NCBI GenBank assembly: GCA_947499955.1
Contig: CANMQI010000004.1
Location: 1 to 64,000, forward strand
DNA length: 64,000 nucleotides
Source: an uncultured Granulosicoccus sp.
GTDB taxonomy: Bacteria > Pseudomonadota > Gammaproteobacteria > Granulosicoccales > Granulosicoccaceae
Direction of reading: 5' to 3'
Position numbers and translations under genes: made by a program. How positions within the stretch are numbered: position 1 is the first letter of the stretch; every line of letters begins with the position of its first letter. The notes under the pieces were generated by a model. That model was not told the origin of the DNA. It made no database searches and saw only the letters and a program-made list of their open reading frames with translations. Below, one piece after another: positions 20,301 to 28,237 of the stretch.

Positions 20301-20830
20301 CGCATGCCGCGACCACCACCACCCCAGGATGCCTTGAGCATGATGGGGTAGCCGATTTCCGCCGCCATTTTCTTGATGGTTGGCAGGTCGTCAGGCAGGG
20401 GTTCGGTCGCCGGCACCACGGGTACGCCGGCTTCGATAGCGAGATTTCGGGCCGCTACCTTGTTGCCCAGGCGACGCATGGTATCGGCACGAGGACCGAT
20501 GAAGGTGATACCTGCGGCATCGCAGGCGTCCACGAATTCGGGACTTTCGGACAGCAGACCGTAACCGGGATGGATGGCGTCAGCACCGGAAAGTCTGGCG
20601 ACCCGCAGCACCTCATCGATGGACAGATAGGACTCGATAGGCCCCATGGTCTGATCCAGATGTGGGCCAGCGCCGACCTGGTAGGCTTCATCGGCCTTGA
20701 AGCGGTGCAGGGCCAGCTTGTCTTCTTCCGCCCAGATTGCCACGGTCTTGATGCCCAGCTCGTTGGCTGCTCTGAAGATCCTGATTGCGATCTCGGATCG
20801 GTTGGCAACAAGAATTTTCTTGATTGACAA
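17363..20830 (-). CDS. pyc: pyruvate carboxylase, single-chain
   Basis: 1,155 residues, the normal length of the alpha4-type enzyme. It makes oxaloacetate from pyruvate, bicarbonate and ATP (anaplerosis). Domains: biotin carboxylase (about 1-460, ATP-grasp loop ASWGGGGRGM); carboxyltransferase TIM barrel (about 540-830, with TTMRDSHQSLLATRM and the metal-site HFHTHDTSG); linker/tetramerisation region; biotinyl domain at the C-terminus with biotin on Lys1118 in EAMKM. The gene is monocistronic, with gaps on both sides. No frameshift is visible. Confidence 0.97.
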   Translation of the reverse strand: MSIKKILVANRSEIAIRIFRAANELGIKTVAIWAEEDKLALHRFKADEAYQVGAGPHLDQTMGPIESYLSIDEVLRVARLSGADAIHPGYGLLSESPEFVDACDAAGITFIGPRADTMRRLGNKVAARNLAIEAGVPVVPATEPLPDDLPTIKKMAAEIGYPIMLKASWGGGGRGMRTIRSEEDLDKEANEARREARAAFGKDEIYLEKLVERARHVEAQILGDTHGNAVHLFERDCTVQRRNQKVVERAPAPYLNDEQRQELSEYALKIANATNYVGAGTVEFLMDMDTQSFYFIEVNPRVQVEHTVTEEVTGIDIIKAQIHLVEGAVIGTPESGVPPQDQIRLNGHAMQCRITTEDPEQNFVPDYGRITAYRGASGFGIRLDGGTAYSGAIINRFYDPLLEKVTAWAPTSEEVIKRMDRALREFRIRGVATNLTFLENVIGHPKFLDNSYTTRFIDTTPELFEQVQRKDRATKLLQYVADVTVNGHPEARDRPKPRADALPPQVPWFDTPITPGTKNRLDEHGPEAFSKWLRDNPQVMVTDTTMRDSHQSLLATRMRTKDIVAIADAYAHGLPQLLSLECWGGATFDVSMRFLTEDPWERLAMIRERAPNILLQALFRGANGVGYTNYPDNVVKHFIRQAARSGVDLFRVFDCFNWVDNMRVSMDAVLEEGKLCEATICYTGDMLDAARPKYQLKYYLDMAREIEKAGAHIICIKDMAGLMKPAAATVLFKALREETSLPVHFHTHDTSGISAATVLAAVDAGVDAIDAAMDALSGNTSQPCLGSIVAALRGTERDTGLSRETIEQISFYWEAVRNKYAAFESDLKGPASEVYLHEMPGGQFTNLKEQARSMGLELRWHEVARAYSDVNQMFGDVVKVTPSSKVVGDMALMMISQDLTIQDVENPAKDIAFPDSVVSMMRGELSQMPGGFPEGIQKKVLKGEKPLVGRASAEMEPADLDAIRSKLTELLNRQPTENELASYNMYPKVFTDFAATQSLYGPTSVLPTPVYFYGLKVGDEIFVEIEKGKTLVIRCSAIGDVNDKGMVRVFFELNGQPRSIAVPDRLHGAAGAMARPKAEAGNAEHVGAPMPGVVSTVNVKSGQTVETGDILLSIEAMKMETAIYSEVDGVVEELLVKAGDQIDAKDLMVRIVAGE

Positions 20831-21016
20831 GGCGTGGATCTCCTGATTGTGGCGGAAGCTCAGAATTCTACCTGCAATATGCCCATACCGTCACAAGTGA
20901 ATCGCCAAGGAGTTTGTACTGAACGGTGACGTATCAGCGTTCGAACGAGTGGTATTCTTGATGGAATAAGTTGAGCGAGTTGTTTTTTGCAGCTTGAGCA
21001 GGTTCTGCTGGCTCGA

Positions 21017-22174
21017 CTAGCTGTCCGCCGCCGTAATGTCGAAGCGAAACCTGATCACGACCGGGTAAGCGACGAAGTCATCGCCTTGCTGACTCTCGAG
21101 GCCGATATCAAACTCTCTGCGGTCGATGGTGAATTCACCACGCGCTACCTGCTTGTCGTCTTCTGTAGACAACACCATGAGGAAGGATATTTCCTGAGTC
21201 GTCTCCTTGATGGTCAGGTTGCCGGTAACCTGCAGATCGCCTTCGTCAGTGTCCGCAATGCGGGTGGATTCGAACAGTGCCTCGGGATGCCCTTCTGCAT
21301 CAAACCATTCGGGTTCGGGTAGCGAGCCTGCGACTTGCAGATTGTCACTGGATACCGAGGCGGTCTGGACGCGCGCCACGATGGTGCTGGCGCTCGGGTC
21401 AGACGCATCAATCAGCGCCTCGACGCTGGTGTCGCTGAAGCTGCCCGGAGTCTGTTCTCCAGTGACCTCGGCAATGAAGCTGACCTCGCTGTCACCCGCG
21501 GCCAGCAAGGCTGCCTGGTTTCCGGCATTGGCTGCTATATACAGCGCGCCCCCGGCAGCCACCAGGGTGGCCGTCAATACCGCCAGCTTTCGTCGGAAGC
21601 TGGTCGAACCTTGTTCCGGCAGCATGCGCAGCAGGGTTGCATCCTTGTCGAACCAATGATGCTTGAGTGCGGCACCTATATGCGCGAGCAGAATGAGAAT
21701 CAGCAGATTCGCTGCCAGTTCGTGATATTCGTGAAAGCTGTGGGCTATCGCCTCCTTGTTTTCCAGCGAGGCAAACGGGGGCAGATGTGGCCACTCGATG
21801 ACATTGAACAGAACCGTATCCAGGTTCAGGGGAGAGGCTGACACCATGATCCAGCCAGTCAGTGGAATGGCGATCATGAGGACGTAGAGCAGGCCGTGGG
21901 CAAGCGAGGCGGCCCTTCGTTGCCAGCTCGGAATGGACTCGAGCTCTGGCGGTGGTGTGTGGGTGAAACGCCACAACAGGCGCAACACTGAGAGCAACAG
22001 CACCGTGATGCCGAAGCTCTTGTGCCACTGAGTCAGGGCGTAACGGATCGGGTCGTTCTCATCGAGTGAGCCCATGTACTTGCCAATGGCCAGCAGCCCG
22101 ATGATGAGCAGTGCAATCAGCCAGTGGAAAATGACAGCGATATCACCGTAACGCTGCTCGATAGAACGACCCAT
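21017..22174 (-). CDS. cytochrome b561 fused to a YceI domain
   Basis: A 385-residue membrane protein. Residues about 8-190 are a cytochrome b561 (YodB/CybB type) with four hydrophobic segments and histidines in IFHWLIAL, QWHKSFG, SLAHGLLY and FHEYHELAANLL, the expected haem b ligands. A fifth hydrophobic segment (about 197-215) leads into a periplasmic YceI beta-barrel (about 220-385). YceI proteins bind isoprenoid or other amphiphilic ligands; b561 proteins pass electrons between quinol and periplasmic acceptors. A separate yceI lies 43 bases upstream in the same direction, so the pair probably acts together. The substrate is unknown. Confidence 0.88.
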   Translation of the reverse strand: MGRSIEQRYGDIAVIFHWLIALLIIGLLAIGKYMGSLDENDPIRYALTQWHKSFGITVLLLSVLRLLWRFTHTPPPELESIPSWQRRAASLAHGLLYVLMIAIPLTGWIMVSASPLNLDTVLFNVIEWPHLPPFASLENKEAIAHSFHEYHELAANLLILILLAHIGAALKHHWFDKDATLLRMLPEQGSTSFRRKLAVLTATLVAAGGALYIAANAGNQAALLAAGDSEVSFIAEVTGEQTPGSFSDTSVEALIDASDPSASTIVARVQTASVSSDNLQVAGSLPEPEWFDAEGHPEALFESTRIADTDEGDLQVTGNLTIKETTQEISFLMVLSTEDDKQVARGEFTIDRREFDIGLESQQGDDFVAYPVVIRFRFDITAADS

Positions 22175-22217
22175 GCCTTGATCCTGATATGACTGTCTTG
22201 AAATCTGCGAATGCAGA

Positions 22218-22835
22218 TTACTGAGCCTTGTTGAGTTCGGCGGTAATCTTCAGTTGCACTTCATCACCTACATTTGGCGCATACGCACCTAGTCCGAAAT
22301 CGGAACGCAGTAATTCCCCTGTGGCACCAATGCCGATAACCGGCTTGCCAGTCATGGGGTGATCCATGGCGCCATTGACCGTGACGTTCAATGTAACGGG
22401 CTTGGTGACGTCCTTGACTGTCAGGTCGCCAACCACGGTGTAGCTGCCATCGTCAGCGGCCGTGATGGTCGTGGACTGAAACAGGATTTCGGGGTAGGTG
22501 GTGGTATCGAACCAATCACCGCCTGTCAGATGTTCCTTGAAGATAGCAGAGCCTGTGAGGATGCTGGAAGAGTCTATTTTCACTAAAAACATGGACTTGG
22601 TGGCGTCTTCACTGTCCAGGTTCAGGTCGATGGAGAAGTCATCGAAGCTCAGAGTCGGGTTGGAAAGACCCAGATGACTGTAGGAAAAATCGATGAATGC
22701 GTGGGTGGGGTCAAGCGTGTAGCTGCCGCTGGGGACAGCACTCAGATCGGCGGCGGAAGCATTTCCGAATGCGCCTGCTGTGGCCAGCATGACAGCCAGC
22801 GTTGTTGTCTTTGCCAGAGTCTTCAGTGATTTCAT
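22218..22835 (-). CDS. YceI family periplasmic lipid-binding protein
   Basis: 205 residues with a clean signal peptide (cleavage after about NASA, residue 28). The mature part follows the YceI lipocalin-like pattern: SYTLDPTHAFIDFSYSHLG at the start, a DWFDTTTYPEILFQS block and a C-terminal RSDFGLGAYAPNVGDEV. YceI proteins carry polyisoprenoids such as quinone precursors. It is the first gene of a two-gene unit with the cytochrome b561-YceI fusion, so the free and membrane-tethered domains may share a ligand. Confidence 0.93.
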   Translation of the reverse strand: MKSLKTLAKTTTLAVMLATAGAFGNASAADLSAVPSGSYTLDPTHAFIDFSYSHLGLSNPTLSFDDFSIDLNLDSEDATKSMFLVKIDSSSILTGSAIFKEHLTGGDWFDTTTYPEILFQSTTITAADDGSYTVVGDLTVKDVTKPVTLNVTVNGAMDHPMTGKPVIGIGATGELLRSDFGLGAYAPNVGDEVQLKITAELNKAQ

Positions 22836-22863
22836 GTTGCTTCCGTGTTCCTGTGTGAAATGT

Positions 22864-22886
22864 AAAAAAAAACGGCCAGAGGGCCG
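22864..22886 (-). terminator. intrinsic terminator on the minus strand, no obvious gene upstream
   Basis: Read on the minus strand: CGGCC, loop CTCT, GGCCG, then nine T. This is a textbook intrinsic terminator just before the yceI gene, but the DNA from which minus-strand transcription would arrive is occupied by a plus-strand tRNA. Confidence 0.6.
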
Positions 22887-22967
22887 AAAGTTACAGATAG
22901 TGCTCGACTAGATAAAGTTCAACACCGTATACTACGCGCACTCGGCAGTGATGCACGAGTGTGTGCT

Positions 22968-23044
22968 GCGCCCGTAGCTCAGTTGGATAGAGTACCTGGC
23001 TTCGAACCAGGTGGTCGGAGGTTCGAATCCTTCCGGGCGCGCCA
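22968..23044 (+). tRNA. tRNA-Arg, anticodon TCG
   Basis: A full cloverleaf: acceptor GCGCCCG/CGGGCGC, D-arm with AGCTCAGTTGGATAGAG, anticodon stem CCTGG/CCAGG with loop CTTCGAA (anticodon TCG, reads CGA), T-arm with GGTTCGAATCC, and encoded CCA at 23042-23044. TTTTTC follows within four bases and may terminate it. Confidence 0.97.
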
Positions 23045-23375
23045 TTTTTCCCTGAACATCCATTCTGGAGTAGCCCTTGTGCTGCTGACCGGAATGCTCG
23101 CCTTGTCGAGGTTCGATTGTTCATCCCTGGCTTCCGCTTCCCTGCCGACTACTTGAACAAGTAGCAGGCCGTATGTCATCGCCGCGGCTATCTTGTGCGC
23201 GTGACTGACTGAATCAGCGGCACTCAGCATGAAACCTGCAACGTCAGTTCCGCGCATGACGCCGTCGCGGTAGGTCTCCGGGCAATCGAACAGAGGCCCA
23301 GAAGGCGAGACTGCACCAACGTTCGATTGTGTGCGTATAGAGCGCTATACGCGCTGACTGTTCCGGAGATCAATC
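23045..23375. other. intergenic region after tRNA-Arg
   Basis: No gene, integrase or duplicated tRNA end is seen in this 331-base stretch. It includes a T-run immediately after the tRNA and a short inverted repeat CGCTATACGCG near 23342. Confidence 0.3.
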
Positions 23376-23960
23376 ATGCTTCATCGGTTGAGAAGTACCC
23401 TGTCATTGCTGCCAATGGCCTGCACTATCGGTCTGTTGGCGATGAATGGCATTTCCAGCCATGCCGCACTGGCCGATCAGACTGCACCGGAGTTGCCAGG
23501 CTTGTTCGAGCAGTTGCGCGAGGCAAGCGACGAGGACGATGCAAGAGCCATTGAGTCTCGAATATGGCAGCACTGGATGACAGCTCCCGACGAGCCGTCC
23601 GAATTGCTGATGTCACAGATCAATCTTGCCATGGCGGCTGAAGAGTTGACCCTTGCATTGGCTCTGTGTGACGAGCTTGTTGAGAGCACACCCGACTTTG
23701 CCGAAGGCTGGAACAGGCGAGCAACCCTGCACTACATGATGGGGGATAGTGATTCTTCGGTTGCCGACATACGCGAAACGCTTGTTCGCGAACCGAGGCA
23801 CTTCGGTGCCATTTCCGGGCTTGGCCTTATCTTCATGCGTCATGACAATTTCGATGCCGCTCTGGATGCGTTCGAACAAGTGCTGGTCATCAGCCCGTCT
23901 TCTGCCAGCGCAAGGATGAATATCGATTACATTCGCAATGAGGCCGGCACCAGAATATAG
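23376..23960 (+). CDS. secreted TPR-repeat protein
   Basis: 194 residues. The N-terminal hydrophobic stretch with SHAALA (about residues 8-34) looks like a signal peptide. About 75-185 contain TPR-like helix pairs (LALCDELVESTPDFAEGWNRRATLHYM and the FGAISGLGLIFMRHDNFDAALDAFEQVL region). Such proteins are periplasmic scaffolds or envelope-stress factors; no specific role can be given. The gene stands alone between the tRNA and a convergent gene. Confidence 0.75.
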   Translation: MLHRLRSTLSLLPMACTIGLLAMNGISSHAALADQTAPELPGLFEQLREASDEDDARAIESRIWQHWMTAPDEPSELLMSQINLAMAAEELTLALALCDELVESTPDFAEGWNRRATLHYMMGDSDSSVADIRETLVREPRHFGAISGLGLIFMRHDNFDAALDAFEQVLVISPSSASARMNIDYIRNEAGTRI

Positions 23961-24006
23961 GTGCCGGACATGTCGCGCCGTAACCGCACCGCGAAGCTCA
24001 CCGGGC

Positions 24007-24033
24007 AGCCCGATGTCCGGACACATCCGGGCT
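24007..24033. terminator. hairpin between convergent genes
   Basis: AGCCCGATGT and ACATCCGGGCT form an 11-base stem with one bulge around CCGGAC. The position between the TPR gene and the convergent CHRD gene suits a bidirectional terminator. No T-run. Confidence 0.35.
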
Positions 24034-24073
24034 TCGGGCTGTCACGACAACCGCTTCTACTTCAGGCGCTCGT

Positions 24074-24913
24074 TCAGTCTCGACTTGTGACGCTGATACT
24101 GTCAGATGCGTCAGATTCATTGGCTTGATCATCCACAGCCACCACGAAATATTCGTAGCTGGTTCCAGGCATCAAGTCATCGTCGTAGAAGCTGTTGCCA
24201 TCTGCACTTCCAAATATCTGCCCATCCCGGTAGACATCGTAGCTACTGACAACACCATCGTCTGTTGAACGATCCCAGAAGAGCTCGAGCGCTGAGCTGG
24301 AATAGACTTGTGCAGTGAGGTTCATGGGAACGCTGGGTGCGTCACCCGTCATCATGCCGCCGTCTTCCTCATCGTCATGCGCATGCTCATGTTCATGAAT
24401 CTGGTTGGACATCTGGCCACGGATGGCACCGTCCGGGAAGTCCGGGTTATGAACATTGATGTAGAACTGCGCAGGATTATCGAGAATGCGCTGGACGATG
24501 CCGGCTTCCTCGGTTGGGAATTTGCCCATTTCTCCCTCAGTCAGACAATCTGCCGCGTTGCCATCCTCGGGACCGGCCAGAGCGGCCACCACTGGGCCGT
24601 TGCTGTCGCGTGCACCTTCATGGATGTGCGCTGCCATGCCTTCACCGACAGGCACCAGCTGAATCTTTTCTACAGTGAGGACATAGCAAAGTGTGGTCGG
24701 ATCACCATCGATACCGAAAACATAGGCCTCACCCTTTCCATCAGGGTCCCCGACCAGTCGCTGAGTGGGGTCCGAGCCCACCTCCTCCCGGCCATCCAGT
24801 TCAGCTTCCAGCACCTCATTGGTGTGTCCGGCCAACGCTCCAAAACTGGCTGTTGCGCATAGTGCGCCGATAATTCTTGATCTCAGGGTCATTCTGATCA
24901 CGGGCTTCTCCAT
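24074..24913 (-). CDS. secreted CHRD domain plus fibronectin type III protein
   Basis: 279 residues. A signal peptide is present (GALCATASFGALA, cleavage near residue 29). A CHRD domain (about 32-170) shows the expected MAAHIHEGARDSNGPVVAAL and NVHNPDFPDGAIRGQM blocks. A His/Asp/Glu-rich linker (EHEHAHDDEEDGG) follows, then one FN3 domain (about 192-279). CHRD proteins are exported and of unknown biochemical function. The His-rich linker could bind metal. Start ambiguity: an internal ATG at 24892 would give a shorter n-region. Confidence 0.82.
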   Translation of the reverse strand: MEKPVIRMTLRSRIIGALCATASFGALAGHTNEVLEAELDGREEVGSDPTQRLVGDPDGKGEAYVFGIDGDPTTLCYVLTVEKIQLVPVGEGMAAHIHEGARDSNGPVVAALAGPEDGNAADCLTEGEMGKFPTEEAGIVQRILDNPAQFYINVHNPDFPDGAIRGQMSNQIHEHEHAHDDEEDGGMMTGDAPSVPMNLTAQVYSSSALELFWDRSTDDGVVSSYDVYRDGQIFGSADGNSFYDDDLMPGTSYEYFVVAVDDQANESDASDSISVTSRD

Positions 24914-25265
24914 TGATTAGCGGGACAGCAGGTGTGAGAAAACACTGCCCTCACAATGAACTACGCAGAGCGATCGCGGAAAGTTGCAGTGGTTCGCAAA
25001 ATGATTTAACCCCTGTTCGGCAAACTACTGATGGCCCCCGTGAATGCAGCGCAGTTATATGAGATAGAGATCGAGTTTGCATCCAGGCCAATCATCGATA
25101 TGGAAACCTGTTCATGCCAACTGGGCATCGGCCATCCCATGGGAGATGCCGACATATCTCATGCAGTCGAGGCTGGTGTTCAGGCGGACAACTTTCTGCA
25201 GTTCGTTGGCCGCTCAGGCGAGTGGGATACGGGAGGAGAGTCGTCCGGTGCGCAAGTCGACATCA
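24914..25265. other. intergenic region
   Basis: 352 bases. An 83-codon open frame on the plus strand (25031-25282) has no ribosome site or recognisable motif and runs into the cytochrome gene, so I do not call it. No promoter or repeat stands out. Confidence 0.3.
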
Positions 25266-25598
25266 TCATTCGGGCGGCGTGACCTCAACGATGAAGGCCG
25301 CATACCAGGCTGCGAGATGAGCAATCTGTTCATCGGACAGTGGCTGCGCAATCAGTGACATTCGACGATCCTGGCGCGCTCCTGATCGATAATCCTTCAG
25401 GCTCTTCTCGAGATACAGTGCCGATTGCCCCGCCAGATTCGGAACTTCGGGGTCGGTAGCCATGCCAGTCTTGCCATGGCAGACACTGCATTGTCTGGCC
25501 AGCGTCTGACCCGGAATGGGCTCTTGCGCCTGCACCTGTTCGAGAGTCAGGGCCGAGCCGAAGAGCAAGGCCGATGAAAACAGTAGGGACAGTTTCAT
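25266..25598 (-). CDS. periplasmic c-type cytochrome, class I
   Basis: 110 residues from the start MKLSLLFSSALLFG; a longer frame from 25703 adds an arginine-rich tail typical of non-coding DNA. Signal peptide to about residue 24, haem-attachment CSVCH at 37-41, likely distal Met in RRMSLIAQPLSDEQ. Fits the short single-haem cytochrome c553/c4-half family. It lies 125 bases downstream of a PQQ-type sugar dehydrogenase in the same direction and is its probable electron acceptor. Confidence 0.9.
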   Translation of the reverse strand: MKLSLLFSSALLFGSALTLEQVQAQEPIPGQTLARQCSVCHGKTGMATDPEVPNLAGQSALYLEKSLKDYRSGARQDRRMSLIAQPLSDEQIAHLAAWYAAFIVEVTPPE

Positions 25599-25722
25599 TT
25601 TCTTGTGGATGATCAGCAGATTCTGACGGCAATCGCGGTCGCGGTACCGAAAAAGCCGGTGAAGCACGCAGCGCCGCCAAGGGCGCGCATGCTGCACCGT
25701 CATGACCCGAGGTCAATGGCAC

Positions 25723-26964
25723 TCACTCGGAATAACTGATTCGATAGATTGCGTTGGCAAAATCATCGGAGACCAGAAGTGAGCCGTCTTTCATCTGAAT
25801 GACATCGACCGGGCGGCCGTCATACTCGCCGTTTTCGTCAATCCAGCCTTCTGCAAACGGTTCTGTCGTCGCGGCACCTTCCTCATCGATGAAGGTCACC
25901 ATGACTCTGGCGCCCACAGGCGTGGTCCGGTTCCATGAGCCGTGTTGCGCAGAGAAAATGGCATTCTGGTATTTTTCCGGGAACATCTTGCCCGTGTAGA
26001 AGCTCATTCCCAGGTCTGCTGCGTGGGCGATGGTTTCTGAGGCAGGCATGACCACGTCAACGGGTATTTCCTGATCCGCGTACTCTGTCGTGCGTACTGA
26101 GCCGCCACCGTACCAGGGGAAGCCGAAGTGCTGACCCATTTCAGTCTGCCGATTGATCTCTCCGGGCGGGATGTCGTCTCCCATGCCGTCAACCTGATTG
26201 TCGGTCCACCAGAGCTCACCGGTAACTGGGTGAAAGTCATGACCCACGGAATTTCTGACGCCGTAGGTATATACCTCCCGCTCTGTACCGTCACGATTCA
26301 TGCGGATGATGCCGCCGATACCGGTTTCGGTGTACAGGTCGAGTTTTTCAGCCGGGGGAACGTTGAAGGGTTGGCCCAGTGAAATATAGAGTTTGTCATC
26401 CGGTCCCACCTTGACGACTCTGGCCGTGTGGTTATAGCTTTCTTCTTCCACCGGGATCAGCGTTCCTTGCGGGACGATGGGGACAGCGACGACATCCGGG
26501 CTTTCGTGGAAGAATTCTGCTGCGGGATACATCATGACCCGGTTGCGTTCTGCGATGAACAAGAAGCCGTCCCTGGAGAAAGCCACACCGTTGGGAACGT
26601 CGAGCTCCAGCGATGGTGCAAAATCCTTGACCTCATCGGCGACTCTGTCTCGGTCGCGATCCATGACCGCCCACACCTTGTCTTTCTTGGTGCCGACGAA
26701 CAGTACGGTGCCCTGAGGGGCCATCGCCATATGTCTTGCATCTGGCACAAGCGCATAGAGCTCTATCTTGAAACCTGGCGGCAGCGAAATGCCTTCCAGT
26801 ACCTTGCGCAAGGAATCAGCTGTTTTGGTGTCCTGCTCGATGACAGTATGTTCCTTGGTGCCGGTAACCTTGAAAGCGCCCAGTTTTTCAAGGTTGGTTT
26901 GAGCGTAGCTTGCTCCGGCCATCAAGGTGCATGCGGTGGTGACAGCGCCAATCAGATATTTCAT
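25723..26964 (-). CDS. PQQ-dependent sugar dehydrogenase-like beta-propeller (sorbosone/aldose type)
   Basis: 413 residues with signal peptide (cleavage after SYAQ, about residue 22). The mature part is the soluble glucose/sorbosone dehydrogenase six-bladed propeller: LPPGFKIELYA, VPNGVAFSRDGFLFIAERN, GVRNSVGHDFHPVTGELWWTDN and GSWNRT are family blocks. The VRNSVG/HDFHP and WTDN segment carries residues near PQQ and calcium in homologues. It oxidises sugars or related alcohols in the periplasm. A cytochrome c follows, consistent with a respiratory-linked oxidase. Substrate unknown. Confidence 0.87.
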   Translation of the reverse strand: MKYLIGAVTTACTLMAGASYAQTNLEKLGAFKVTGTKEHTVIEQDTKTADSLRKVLEGISLPPGFKIELYALVPDARHMAMAPQGTVLFVGTKKDKVWAVMDRDRDRVADEVKDFAPSLELDVPNGVAFSRDGFLFIAERNRVMMYPAAEFFHESPDVVAVPIVPQGTLIPVEEESYNHTARVVKVGPDDKLYISLGQPFNVPPAEKLDLYTETGIGGIIRMNRDGTEREVYTYGVRNSVGHDFHPVTGELWWTDNQVDGMGDDIPPGEINRQTEMGQHFGFPWYGGGSVRTTEYADQEIPVDVVMPASETIAHAADLGMSFYTGKMFPEKYQNAIFSAQHGSWNRTTPVGARVMVTFIDEEGAATTEPFAEGWIDENGEYDGRPVDVIQMKDGSLLVSDDFANAIYRISYSE

Positions 26965-27435
26965 TAACCTCTCCAGATTGTTGAAAAGTGCTCCAAACGT
27001 GATTGTTTACCTGGTGTGATCGTGCAGGTCTCGGGCAAGGCTTCGAGAATCGGGCCGACTGGGTCTGTCGCAAGCCCATGGCTGTATTTTCAGCCTTGTG
27101 GGTGATGGCAGCGGATCGTGACGTTGAATCCGGATGCCAGCTTCAAGCCATTGCAGCGCCAGATCAGGGAGCATGCCGCGTGAGTTACATCAATCGTGAA
27201 TGAGAGTAACCAATACAGTTGCGATATACCAGCAGTTTCACACGAGTGGTGATGCGGTAATCCGGGGGCTTCAATGCATATCATGAGGGGATATTGACCT
27301 GTTCGACTATCGCGTCCGATACAAGGCAATGTTGCTGAGGCTGTCCGGGTGTCGCTGAGGAAGGCATTACCAAGGCGGGCTGGTTCTTCTTCACGATTCC
27401 TCGGGAATGTCGGTAACTGATGTGTGGTATGAAAA
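26965..27435. other. intergenic region
   Basis: 471 bases between divergent genes. The open frames across it lack family signatures or ribosome sites. It should hold the promoters for both flanking genes, but I cannot place them with confidence. Confidence 0.3.
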
Positions 27436-27954
27436 TTGATGACAGTGCTGCCCATGGACACACTGGTCACCGAGTTTGCAGCATTCTGGTCCCGCGTCAT
27501 GGAAGGGGATCGACAATCCATCTTGTTCATGATCTCCCTTTATTGCTTTCTGGTGCTTGGTTATTCCGCTATTCATCAGTGGCGGATGCGGCGGTGGCCG
27601 AGCACAACCGGGCATCTGGTCAATATGCAGAAGAACGTATTTTCGGCTCACGCTACGCGTTTGGATACCACGTACAGGCTGAATGCGCTGTATGAATACT
27701 ACGTCAATGGAAAGCAGTATCAGGGCAGGCGCGTTTCCGCCTGGGTCGTGGTCGCCAGTCATAATGCAAAGGGAATTCTGGATTGGCAGTCACGTGGTGT
27801 GGAGCGCATTGGTGATGATCAGGTGCGCGTCTTCTTCAACCCGGAAAAGCCGTCGAAGAGTGTCCTGATCAAACCTGGCCAGGCGGGTCTTGCCATGACT
27901 GCGCTTGGCGCCGTACTTCCTCCAGGGTTCTATCTGTACCACTACTTCCTCTGA
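27436..27954 (+). CDS. DUF3592-like membrane protein
   Basis: 172 residues. There are two hydrophobic segments, about 28-46 and near the C-terminus (about 150-168), flanking a soluble domain with TTGHLVNMQKNVFS, YRLNALYEYYVNGKQYQGRRVS and VRVFFNPEKPSKSVL, the pattern of DUF3592. Function of the family is unknown. The first of several in-frame ATGs is used (others at 27439 and 27454). Its stop codon abuts a heptamer tandem array with no spacer. Confidence 0.7.
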   Translation: MMTVLPMDTLVTEFAAFWSRVMEGDRQSILFMISLYCFLVLGYSAIHQWRMRRWPSTTGHLVNMQKNVFSAHATRLDTTYRLNALYEYYVNGKQYQGRRVSAWVVVASHNAKGILDWQSRGVERIGDDQVRVFFNPEKPSKSVLIKPGQAGLAMTALGAVLPPGFYLYHYFL

Positions 27955-28066
27955 GTGCCGAGAGCCGAGAGCCGAGAGCCGATTGGCGAGTGGCGAGTGG
28001 CGAGTGGCGAGTGGCGAGTGCCGATAGCCGAGAGCCGAGAGCCGAGAGCCGAGAGCCGAGAGCCGG
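27955..28066. repeat. 16-unit heptanucleotide tandem array
   Basis: Sixteen heptamers begin on the base after the DUF3592 stop: GTGCCGA, 3 x GAGCCGA, TTGGCGA, 4 x GTGGCGA, GTGCCGA, TAGCCGA, 4 x GAGCCGA, GAGCCGG. Two variants alternate in blocks, and all units but the last end in CGA. On the opposite strand the units read TCGGCTC and TCGCCAC. Confidence 0.95.
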
Positions 28067-28163
28067 TGTACGAGTCCGGTCGGCGTCACGCCAGTCGCGG
28101 TCAGGGGCTGAGCTCCCGTGTTGCTCCAGCGCCAATAGAGTAATCACCGCAGGCATTGAACGT

Positions 28164-28216
28164 TTGACTTCAGAGCTGTATACAGAATAGTATTCAGCCA
28201 TGAGGTCAACGTTGAC
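28164..28216 (+). promoter_or_regulatory. candidate promoter and operator for the catabolic island
   Basis: TTGACT (28164-28169), an 18-base spacer and TAGTAT (28188-28193) form a sigma70-like promoter. A 12-base perfect palindrome GTCAACGTTGAC (28205-28216) lies just past the expected start site, where a repressor would block. The -10 overlaps the inverted repeat GAATAGTATTC. Confidence 0.45.
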
Positions 28217-28237
28217 GACAACTTGTGATTGAGAATA

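Noticed and set aside
19181..20827. A 548-codon plus-strand frame opposite pyc
   Set aside because: Long antisense frame caused by codon bias. Pyruvate carboxylase domains are complete on the minus strand.
22968..23375. tRNA-Arg as an integration site for a mobile element
   Set aside because: No integrase, no duplicated tRNA 3' end and no change in gene style downstream were seen.
25031..25282. An 83-codon plus-strand ORF
   Set aside because: No ribosome site or family resemblance. It runs into the cytochrome c gene on the opposite strand.
27869..28201. Minus-strand ORF with repetitive SALGSRLSALGSRLSAL protein
   Set aside because: It is the translation of the heptamer DNA array and has no independent coding evidence.
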